Below, in pieces: positions 15,615-23,441 of a stretch of DNA of 64,000 nucleotides (position 1 is its first letter; each line of letters opens with the position of its first letter). The DNA comes from Pedobacter panaciterrae (GTDB lineage: Bacteria; Bacteroidota; Bacteroidia; Sphingobacteriales; Sphingobacteriaceae), in the NCBI RefSeq assembly GCF_001636695.1, contig NZ_LGEL01000011.1, positions 207,973-271,972 on the forward strand, in the 5' to 3' direction. Below the pieces are notes generated by a model that saw nothing but the letters and a program-made list of their open reading frames with translations, ran no database searches and was not told the DNA's origin. The translations under genes and the position numbers were made by a program.

Positions 15615-17660
15615 TTAATAGGTTTTACTAGCTGCAAATTTTACAGCTTTCTTATTTTGTGTATATTTTTTTAAAGCCTCAAATTCGGCTGTTATTAATG
15701 CTTTTTGTGCAGCTTCAGGCAAATTGCCTGACATACTCCGCGCATCCTTAAATACAACTGATGCACTTGACAAGGCGGTAGCTAAAGAGACATCACCCCA
15801 TTTTAATATTCCCGGAATATGAATGGCCATATTGTAAAAATCAATTCCATTCCGTTCATCAAACCTGTAACTATAAGGTGCATCTATTAGTGTTACCTGC
15901 TTTGCCTGGTTAAATACAGTGCAAAGCAAAGAGGCAATCCCGGTTTCTTTATATCCCTGAAGGCTAATTACACTTTTTTTATCCTGCTGTTTTAGCCACA
16001 TTGTTATCAATTGCAGGTCTGATACCCAATTACCGATTACAGTGTTACCTAACCATTGTGCTGATCTGGATAGGGTATGAAAGGGAGGCAGTGCCCCATC
16101 TATTTTAACAGCCATTTCTGAACGCTGTTCTCCCGTTCCCCATACGTCTACAAGTAAAATACCCTGCCCCCTTTCAATTAAATATTTAATATCCGCAGAA
16201 GGGATGCTGTCCTTCCCTCCACTATGGCTCAATAAAGTATAGCTGTTTCCCTTTTCGGGAGTTTTAAAAAGAAATGGAATAAAATGGCCTGTGGTTGTTT
16301 CCAGAACCAGCTTTTGCCATCCTCTTTCAGTGTGGAAAGGTTTTACCTCCTTAATCTTTGCCCGCTGGTTCATTCCAAGAATGCTTTTCAGCGCTTCAGT
16401 CTTCGCTTTCAAATCCTGCTTATTGCTATTCATCATTTGTTGATGCAGGTTAATTTCCTGTTCCCGGCAAAACTCAGCTGTAGTAACAATTTCTTCAGGC
16501 CTTTGACCATCCTTAAAAGTGGCCAGTTCAGCTGCCTGCAAAACCTTTACTTCGGGTGCTTTAACGGCTGTACCATCGCCATTTCCTTTAAGCTGCAGGT
16601 TAAACCATCCAAGCATTGCATCCCTCATCTCAGGCCAGTAACCATGTCCGGTATCAAAAATCTGGTAAGCAACTTTATCCTTAGCTTTATAAAACTCAAA
16701 TACAGGTAATGCGGTAGTATAACTTTTCAGCATTTCCGAAGGAAAGAAAGATTTATTTGTATCATTTCCGGCACTAAAAATTTTCAGTGGTCTGGGAGCA
16801 ATCATCCCTAAAACGGCAGCTTCTTCTGTATAAGTTAATCCCTGTGGCAGCAATTCGCAAACGCAGTTACTGTTCATAATGTACGATTGAAATGTACCCA
16901 CACTAACTACCGGAATAGCGGCCTTAATCCTTTCATCAATAGCGGCAAGCCACATGGTCTGGTTCCCTCCACCACTTGCTCCCGTAGCACCAATATGGTT
17001 CTTATCCACATAACTTAATGACGAAAGCAAATCAACCGCCCTGATGTTGTCTGTAAGCTGCATTCCCAATAACGATTCTCCCACGTTCATTAATGATGCG
17101 CCTAAATTTGCGCCATGATATTCCTGTTTACCATCTTCTGTACACCTTTCGCCAGTACCCCATGCATCAATAACAAGTGCTACATAACCTGAGCTGGCCA
17201 AAACCTGCGCAACAGATTGAAAAAGCTCCGATCTCCGTGCATCAGGCCAATGCCCATGTGTAACCACAACAGCCGGAAATGGCCCCTGCCCTTTAGGTAT
17301 ATATAAACTTGCCGTTGCATAAACATGAGGCCTGGTCTGAAAAAAGATATTTTTAATGCTAAAACCATCCATTTGCACCTGGCCCGTTTCCTGCATTTTT
17401 AAGGGCAGCTGATGATCTACACGGACACCTGTACTTTGTTTAATTTTAAGTTTAAGATCTTGCTTGTATTGTTCCCATTCAGATTTGGACGAAGGCAGCG
17501 GTAATGATGCTGCCGCAGATTCAGCAGACCTTTTTAAATTTAAGCCCGCCAAGTCATCTTGCTGCTCCGAAAAAACCTTAGGCAAAGCCTGCCCTTTTAC
17601 ACCCGGACCGGCAGTAATCAGTATACCCAGAACCATAAAATTCAAAATCAGGTTGTTCAT
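15615..17660 (-). CDS. Secreted alpha/beta-hydrolase with two tandem hydrolase-like halves (acetyl-esterase type)
   Basis: The protein has 681 residues with a signal peptide (about 1-24). The first half has an acetylxylan-esterase-like alpha/beta-hydrolase core: IDAWGTGER at about 162, the nucleophile elbow GASGGGNQT with Ser229, and a His in FDTGHGYWPEM as the likely triad base. The second half repeats the fold: VDVWGTGEQ at about 503 mirrors the first. At the elbow position, however, it has SLQGYKETG (about 566) without the GxSxG serine, so this half looks inactive. Deacetylation of an acetylated glycan before GH109 action is inferred. It sits between susD (18 bp) and the GH109-like gene (9 bp). 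Confidence 0.75.
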   Translation of the reverse strand: MNNLILNFMVLGILITAGPGVKGQALPKVFSEQQDDLAGLNLKRSAESAAASLPLPSSKSEWEQYKQDLKLKIKQSTGVRVDHQLPLKMQETGQVQMDGFSIKNIFFQTRPHVYATASLYIPKGQGPFPAVVVTHGHWPDARRSELFQSVAQVLASSGYVALVIDAWGTGERCTEDGKQEYHGANLGASLMNVGESLLGMQLTDNIRAVDLLSSLSYVDKNHIGATGASGGGNQTMWLAAIDERIKAAIPVVSVGTFQSYIMNSNCVCELLPQGLTYTEEAAVLGMIAPRPLKIFSAGNDTNKSFFPSEMLKSYTTALPVFEFYKAKDKVAYQIFDTGHGYWPEMRDAMLGWFNLQLKGNGDGTAVKAPEVKVLQAAELATFKDGQRPEEIVTTAEFCREQEINLHQQMMNSNKQDLKAKTEALKSILGMNQRAKIKEVKPFHTERGWQKLVLETTTGHFIPFLFKTPEKGNSYTLLSHSGGKDSIPSADIKYLIERGQGILLVDVWGTGEQRSEMAVKIDGALPPFHTLSRSAQWLGNTVIGNWVSDLQLITMWLKQQDKKSVISLQGYKETGIASLLCTVFNQAKQVTLIDAPYSYRFDERNGIDFYNMAIHIPGILKWGDVSLATALSSASVVFKDARSMSGNLPEAAQKALITAEFEALKKYTQNKKAVKFAASKTY

Positions 17661-17678
17661 GTGCTGTTATTTATTCTT

Positions 17679-19238
17679 TTAATTTACATCCCACCATACG
17701 CGGGTAGCCGCGTTATCAGGCCCACCCAGTAATTTTCTTCCCTCAGCAAGAGCAGCACCATTGGTTGTGGCCTCTACAGACGAGTAGGGTAATCTTTTGA
17801 TGAATGTACCAATTGGCAGGTCTGCATTGTCCGATTGAAGCAGTGGATACATTACAGGGTAACCGGTTCTGCGAAATTCCGACCAGCCTTCTATGCCGTC
17901 AGGAAATATTGCCAGCCACTTCTGTGTACTAATCTGGGCTCGTTGTATAGTCTCAGCCGCTCCCCATTTTATTGGAGTGCCCGCTACAGCTGCTGAATTG
18001 GCCACATCTCCCGGTGCAACAGGAACAGCTGCTGAATTGATATAGGCCTGGATAACGGTATTGTCTGTAACACCCCATTGCTGCAAGCTCAGTTCAATTC
18101 CCTTTTCATAATACTCCTTAGCAGTGCCACCACCCATATTCCAGCCATTCAATACGCCTTCGGCCCTTAAAAAATAAGCTTCAGCGGCAGCCATTACTTC
18201 CTGTCGTAATGCCAAATTAGGCACCCAGGCAGTCCCATTGCTATTCCGCTGTACCCACCTTGTTCCAAGGTTCGAAGTTTCGACCGGCCTGTTGCCAGGT
18301 AAATTGATAGCTGTTGCTGATGAACCATTCCTCAAGCCTTTAAACTCACCATTTCCTACTGCCGGCTGAAAATAGATACCCAGTCGAGGATCAGCATATC
18401 CTTTTAAATAAGAGGCCATTGTAGAACTCATACTAAACTCATTATTGGCCGCATTTGAAGCGAGCCCGTTAGCGTCATCACCGTTTAAGGATCTTTCAAT
18501 GCTGGCAGTCTGCGCATTAATGGTCATAACCCCGGCTAGTACCGCCGCCTCAGCCTCCTGTTTTGCCTTTGCAGGGCTCACTTTAGAAATCCTCAAGGCC
18601 ATCCTGAGCCTTAACGTATTTGCAAAGCTGATCCATTTACTGATATCACCCGCGTAAATTAAATCCTGGCTACCAAAAACATTTGCCTTTGTACTCGCCT
18701 TTAAATTAACTACAGCTGAATCCAGACGTTTAAAAAGATCATTATAAATGGCTTCCTGAGTATCGTAAGCGATACTTGATGCGGTACTACCAGCACCAAA
18801 ATAAGGAACCGGGCCAAACTGATCTGTAAACCGGTGAAAGGTATAAGCTTTCATGATATTTGCCAATGCATATTCTTCAGAACTGGCTGCAGTATTGTTA
18901 AATATGGCCTGCAGTTGCGGCATGGTTAACACATAAGTGATAATGGCTGGTCTTGATAACCATCCGTCATTTAAAGCATACCTGTCAGTTGTAAAACTTG
19001 TAGTAGTTAGTGCATAATATTGCGAGTACAAATCAGGCATTAAAATGGAAATGGTTTGGGTATAGGGGCGATGTATAGTGGCAGCAGATTGTGCCCTGGA
19101 AAACATAAAACCGAGTTCCCTAACCCCTACAGTAGTGATTTTTGAGGGGTTGGTGTTTATATCTTCAAAATCCTTTGTACAGCCTGTAATTGCAGCAAGC
19201 AGCACAAACATAACGTAATATATAGAATACCTTTTCAT
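17679..19238 (-). CDS. SusD/RagB-like outer-membrane lipoprotein
   Basis: The 519-residue lipoprotein (ITGC, Cys20) is of the SusD-like_2 type, with CTKDFEDINTNPSK at the mature N-terminus, the TPR-like helical segments (ALANIMKAYTFHRFTDQFGPVPY at about 123-145, shown here only by its flanks) and a C-terminal WWDVN. It forms the lid of the SusC channel and binds glycan at the cell surface. It follows susC by 12 bp. Confidence 0.9.
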   Translation of the reverse strand: MKRYSIYYVMFVLLAAITGCTKDFEDINTNPSKITTVGVRELGFMFSRAQSAATIHRPYTQTISILMPDLYSQYYALTTTSFTTDRYALNDGWLSRPAIITYVLTMPQLQAIFNNTAASSEEYALANIMKAYTFHRFTDQFGPVPYFGAGSTASSIAYDTQEAIYNDLFKRLDSAVVNLKASTKANVFGSQDLIYAGDISKWISFANTLRLRMALRISKVSPAKAKQEAEAAVLAGVMTINAQTASIERSLNGDDANGLASNAANNEFSMSSTMASYLKGYADPRLGIYFQPAVGNGEFKGLRNGSSATAINLPGNRPVETSNLGTRWVQRNSNGTAWVPNLALRQEVMAAAEAYFLRAEGVLNGWNMGGGTAKEYYEKGIELSLQQWGVTDNTVIQAYINSAAVPVAPGDVANSAAVAGTPIKWGAAETIQRAQISTQKWLAIFPDGIEGWSEFRRTGYPVMYPLLQSDNADLPIGTFIKRLPYSSVEATTNGAALAEGRKLLGGPDNAATRVWWDVN

Positions 19239-19250
19239 ATGAAATGTCTT

Positions 19251-22200
19251 TTAAAATGAAACGCTTAAGTTTAAACCGAAACTGCGTGTTGACGGAAGTA
19301 TACCGGTTTCTATTCCCTGGTAATTGCTGGTTCCGATTGCAGCCTCCGGATCAATAGGTAAGGTGCGCTTACCTATACCTGGAATATCCAGCAGTGATTT
19401 GCCCCGGTATAAAAAAAACAAATTACGGCCAGTAGCAGCAATACGTGCAGTTCTGATTTTACTGTTTTTAACGTTAAATGTATAACCAAGAGACAATTCC
19501 CTTAAACGGAAATTAGTTGCACTGTAAGCAAAAAACTGCCCATAAGCATTTGTACCACCCTGTGATACCTGTGTCCACAACTGTTCTGCTGAAATGGCCT
19601 TCGTATTTTCAGATCCATCAGCCAGCACACCGGGAAGAACAAGGCCCCCCTCTCTGAATGCAGTAGTATAATCGGCTATCCCAAAATAACCCAGCATTGC
19701 ATCCGTACCAGAGATTACAGTTCCTCCAACCCGTCCATCAATCAGAAACGAAAGGCTGAAATTCTTATAATCAAACTGGTTGCTTAACCCAAGGGTATAA
19801 TCAGGATTGAAATTACCTATCTTTTGCAATTGCTGTACAACCGGCAAACCGGTGCTGCTGATTTTGTTCCTTCCATTTGCATCTTTTTCCCACACTTGCC
19901 CAAAAAGATCACCATAAGCGCCTCCCGGTTTTATTAGCAAGCTGGCGTAATTGGTTGCAGTAGTAAGACTAGCTTGCGAAATGCCGGGTAAGAGCGACAA
20001 TACCTTATTTCTGTTTAGCGCAAAATTGAATGTACTGCTCCAGGTAAAATTGTCATTTTTAATAGGTGTTCCTTTAAGCATCAGCTCCATACCCTTATTC
20101 TGTATATCGCCAACATTCACATATTGGTTGTTAAAACCAGAAGGCTGCGGAAGTCCGATAAATATGAGCTGGTTAACTGTATTTGTTTTATAAAAAGTAG
20201 CATCTAACGAAAGTCTGTCGTCTATAAACCTCCATTCTGTTCCCAATTCCCATGCTTTTGTACGTTCAGGTTTTAAATCATTAATATATTTGGTTTGGTC
20301 ACGGGCAATGAAACCACTACCTGCGCCCGGGCTATAAGTATAAGTTTGATTGAGCAAATAAGGATCGGCATCATTACCCACCTGCGTATAGGCACCTCGT
20401 ACCTTAGCAAAATTTACCCAGTCAGGTAAGCTGAATATTTCAGAGAATAGTGCCGATAGTCCGACAGAAGGATAAAAATAACTGTGGGGCGAAGGTAGTG
20501 TGGACGACCAGTCGTTCCTTGCACTGGCATCCAGAAACAATTGCTGTTTGTAGTTCAGTTCTGCACTTCCATAAACAGACTGAATTTCTTTTTTAGCCAC
20601 TATGTTTGTAAATGCTGGCGTAGAAGCAAAATTGAGATCGAACTTGTTCGGAATCCGCAATCCATTAGCTAACGACTGGGTATTGTAACCGCTGTTGTTT
20701 AGCAAAGAAGCTCCCAGGTTATAATTAACCCCAAAATCGTTTCCTATTTTATTATTTCCCGAAAGCAAAACATCTATATTTCTTTCCCAGCGGTTTACAT
20801 TGTTTTCCTGGTATCGCCCACCTGGAAGGGTATTAATTGGCAATGTTCCGGCATAAAATGAACCCTTTATTTTATCATCATAACGGTCCAGGCTATATCT
20901 TCCCTGAACAAATAGCCATTCGTTGATCTGATATTTAGCAGAGCCTACCAACATGATCCTGTTGCGTTCCTCACTCAATGCTGTACGGTTTACATCCCAG
21001 TAGGGATTTTGAAAAAACGAGCTGTTTGTCCAGTATAAAGGCTGTGGCTGTTGATTATCCGGATTTATAGTTTCAAAGTTCTTCAAAGTTTCAGAACTCA
21101 TGTCCCTCGGCATAATCAACACTTCATTGGTTACACCATTGTCGCCCAGACGTGGCTTGTTTCGTATTTTTTGATTTACATAAGTAACCTTTAAATCTGT
21201 GGTCAGGCCAGGTAATATTTCATTGTTCAGGCGCAGGTTAAGTGTATTACGATCAAGCTTATTATTTGGAACGATACCGCTGATGAGGTTATTTGTATAA
21301 GAAACATATCCCTGCATTTTATCAGTACCACCCGATATGTTGATCGAGTTGTTTACTGTTGTACCTGTATTATAAAAATCCTTTACATTGTTTTTATAGG
21401 TAGTTGCAGGAGCTCCCCAGCTTCCCGCGGCAGTTGGGCCTGCTACCCCACCATTCCCCTGACCGTAAGTATTTTGAAAATCCATCAGCAGCAGTGCATT
21501 GTCTACTGCAACTCCACCATTGTAGTTAATACTTACTTTTCCGCTTTTACCCTTTTTAGTGGTGATCATTAAAGCACCATTTGCAGCTCTGCTTCCATAA
21601 AGAGCCGCAGCAGCCGGACCTTTTAATACCGTAATTGATTCTACATCTTCCGGATTAATACTTGCGGCACCGTCACTTCCCGAATATCCGCTACTTGTGC
21701 TCTTTTGCTGCGTTGCCGGCGTATTTGCCGATCCGCCACCGCCTTGCTCAGTAGTCATGGTATTATCAATTGGCACACCATCAACCACAATCAGCGCATT
21801 ATTATTTCCGCTTATAGAGCGGTTTCCCCTAAGCACAACTCTTGCAGCTCCGCCCGGACCTGTAGCTGCAGGTGTAACTACAGCTCCGGCAATTTTACCG
21901 CTAAGACTGTTCATTACGTTACCCGTTGGATCTTTTACAGTAGTAAGATCAGCATTGTTCAGTTGCTGGGTAGCATAAGTAAGCGATTTACTTTTCCGGG
22001 TAATACCCAGTGCAGTAACCACTACTTCATTCAATTCAGCTGAAGACTCTGTTAATCCTACATCTAATTTAGATTGAGTTGCTACGGTAATTTCTTTGGC
22101 TTCATAACCAACAAAAGAGAACATCAATACATCACCTGCTTTAATCTGGATGGTGTATTTCCCCTCAGAATCGGTTGAAACACCGTTACTGCTACCTTTT

Positions 22201-22361
22201 ATTTTTACGCTAACCCCTGGCAGGGTGTGTTTTGATGATGCATCGGTAACTATGCCTGAAATTGTTCTGTTATCCTGTGCGGTACTTATACCCGGACAGA
22301 GCAATACCGCAGCCACCAACAGTATGAGTAACCGGGATAGTTTAGTTAATTTTCTCTTCAT
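19251..22361 (-). CDS. SusC/RagA-family TonB-linked outer-membrane transporter
   Basis: The protein has 1036 residues: signal peptide (about 1-28), carboxypeptidase-regulatory-like domain (about 33-115), TonB box/SusC signature (NEVVVTALGI at about 112), plug (about 120-260) with ESITVLKGPAAAALYGSRA, then a barrel ending in LSVSF. There is no STN domain, so it is unlikely to signal to an anti-sigma factor; control by the LacI-type protein fits better. It is the first gene of the aminosugar operon, with a palindromic operator about 100 bp upstream (22462-22479). Confidence 0.93.
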   Translation of the reverse strand: MKRKLTKLSRLLILLVAAVLLCPGISTAQDNRTISGIVTDASSKHTLPGVSVKIKGSSNGVSTDSEGKYTIQIKAGDVLMFSFVGYEAKEITVATQSKLDVGLTESSAELNEVVVTALGITRKSKSLTYATQQLNNADLTTVKDPTGNVMNSLSGKIAGAVVTPAATGPGGAARVVLRGNRSISGNNNALIVVDGVPIDNTMTTEQGGGGSANTPATQQKSTSSGYSGSDGAASINPEDVESITVLKGPAAAALYGSRAANGALMITTKKGKSGKVSINYNGGVAVDNALLLMDFQNTYGQGNGGVAGPTAAGSWGAPATTYKNNVKDFYNTGTTVNNSINISGGTDKMQGYVSYTNNLISGIVPNNKLDRNTLNLRLNNEILPGLTTDLKVTYVNQKIRNKPRLGDNGVTNEVLIMPRDMSSETLKNFETINPDNQQPQPLYWTNSSFFQNPYWDVNRTALSEERNRIMLVGSAKYQINEWLFVQGRYSLDRYDDKIKGSFYAGTLPINTLPGGRYQENNVNRWERNIDVLLSGNNKIGNDFGVNYNLGASLLNNSGYNTQSLANGLRIPNKFDLNFASTPAFTNIVAKKEIQSVYGSAELNYKQQLFLDASARNDWSSTLPSPHSYFYPSVGLSALFSEIFSLPDWVNFAKVRGAYTQVGNDADPYLLNQTYTYSPGAGSGFIARDQTKYINDLKPERTKAWELGTEWRFIDDRLSLDATFYKTNTVNQLIFIGLPQPSGFNNQYVNVGDIQNKGMELMLKGTPIKNDNFTWSSTFNFALNRNKVLSLLPGISQASLTTATNYASLLIKPGGAYGDLFGQVWEKDANGRNKISSTGLPVVQQLQKIGNFNPDYTLGLSNQFDYKNFSLSFLIDGRVGGTVISGTDAMLGYFGIADYTTAFREGGLVLPGVLADGSENTKAISAEQLWTQVSQGGTNAYGQFFAYSATNFRLRELSLGYTFNVKNSKIRTARIAATGRNLFFLYRGKSLLDIPGIGKRTLPIDPEAAIGTSNYQGIETGILPSTRSFGLNLSVSF

Positions 22362-22368
22362 AATTTTG
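22361..22368 (+). promoter_or_regulatory. Possible antisense -7 element at the susC start codon
   Basis: TAATTTTG on the plus strand matches TAnnTTTG and overlaps the complement of the susC start codon, the same position as the stronger candidate at 40772-40779. The -33 box is poor (TTTA with a 16-bp spacer), and an A-rich start context could give the match by chance. Confidence 0.25.
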
Positions 22369-22389
22369 GTTGTTTAAGTTCAGTTGTTG

Positions 22390-22403
22390 ATGAGGTACCT
22401 CAT
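22390..22403. repeat. 14-bp perfect palindrome in the susC leader
   Basis: ATGAGGTACCTCAT is a perfect palindrome 29-42 bp upstream of the susC start. It is either a protein site or an RNA hairpin in the leader. Confidence 0.35.
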
Positions 22404-22461
22404 AACAAATGAATCATAAACCAACCAAATAAGCAAGGATACAGCTATATAAATCTATGAG

Positions 22462-22479
22462 AACGTTATCGGTAACGTT
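22462..22479. promoter_or_regulatory. Candidate LacI-type operator upstream of the aminosugar operon
   Basis: AACGTTA-TCGG-TAACGTT is a perfect inverted repeat of 7-bp arms with a 4-bp spacer. AACGTT halves are typical of LacI-family operators. It lies about 100 bp before susC and is the only such site I noticed near the operon. Confidence 0.6.
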
Positions 22480-22519
22480 GCCATGTTATGACATAGCCTG
22501 CTTGGACACAGCGTAGTAT

Positions 22520-22576
22520 CAGGTTGGGGGTTTGTTCGGGAAATAGGTACCTTTACCCGAACAAACCACCAACCTG
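22520..22576. repeat. Long inverted repeat (21-bp arms)
   Basis: Arms 22520-22540 and 22556-22576 match at 20 of 21 positions. The 15-bp loop is itself nearly palindromic around GGTACC. It lies after the DUF4249 stop on the minus strand and has no T-run on either side, so it is not a classical terminator; it may protect the 3' end of the DUF4249 transcript. A weaker hairpin with a plus-strand T5 follows (22591-22621). Confidence 0.6.
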
Positions 22577-22623
22577 TCCTTAATCTGTCCTGATTGTGCC
22601 CAACAATGGGTAGCAATTTTTGT

Positions 22624-23439
22624 CTACTTAACTAACATCTGCTTTTTACTAACCGTATGTGCACTAAAATACCCGAGCACATTATTACTGATATTTGAAG
22701 GCGGATTTCCTGGTGTTACCCCGCCTCCAGGGCCATTTTGTGATTGCTGACTTAACGTATTCCAGTAGGTAAATATCTTTTTATCTATGCACTGCATTTC
22801 AACATCTACATTATCGCCTGTTTTTAACTCATTATCATCATCATTTTTTCCAGCAAAGAACAATACTGTAGGTACATCGTTTCCATCGGTAAAACGGTCA
22901 TTTTCGGCATAAACTCTTTTTGATTGAATACCATTAACTTTCAGCACAAACCGGTATTGATTAGCAACCCCAGCCGGATCTTTATAATGTGCCTGTGTCT
23001 GTTTCTGTTTTTCACTGCCAAAGGTAAATACCTTTACATCAAGCGAATCGAGTGTTACCGAATCGGGCATGGTTGAAGAAGCTGTATAAAGTGCATTACT
23101 TATATTTACTTTAAGGGTATAGGTGCGCCCAGGCTCCCCTCTAAACGGACCAAAAGTATAGGTACCCGGAGTACTTTCGGTAAATATCCATGAACTGCCC
23201 TGATCATCAGTTACATTTACTGTAGCACCCTTAACCGGTGGGTAGGTATTACTTTCTGTATAAGGTACAGACTGGCTTATTTTAATGGTTTGCTGCTCTA
23301 ACTGATTGGTTATATTACCTTCTATCACCAATTGGTTTGCAGAAGTATTGATCTCAACATCTATCACTTTTTCACATGAACAGATGCTAATGGATACCGC
23401 AATTAGTAGGATTAAATATTTGATTTTTCTTAGCATCAC
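22624..23439 (-). CDS. DUF4249-domain lipoprotein
   Basis: The 271-residue secreted lipoprotein has a lipobox around SICSC (Cys22). The mature part starts with the typical EKVIDVEI segment and has a beta-rich body with GATVNVTDDQGS and GRTYTLKV, the DUF4249 pattern. Proteins of this family are encoded next to TonB-dependent receptors in Bacteroidota and are thought to act at the outer membrane with them; the ligand is unknown. It starts 2 bp after the receptor stop. Confidence 0.85.
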   Translation of the reverse strand: MMLRKIKYLILLIAVSISICSCEKVIDVEINTSANQLVIEGNITNQLEQQTIKISQSVPYTESNTYPPVKGATVNVTDDQGSSWIFTESTPGTYTFGPFRGEPGRTYTLKVNISNALYTASSTMPDSVTLDSLDVKVFTFGSEKQKQTQAHYKDPAGVANQYRFVLKVNGIQSKRVYAENDRFTDGNDVPTVLFFAGKNDDDNELKTGDNVDVEMQCIDKKIFTYWNTLSQQSQNGPGGGVTPGNPPSNISNNVLGYFSAHTVSKKQMLVK

Positions 23440-23441
23440 TG

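Noticed and set aside
22520-22576. Classing the long inverted repeat as an intrinsic terminator
   Set aside because: There is no T-run following the stem on either strand.
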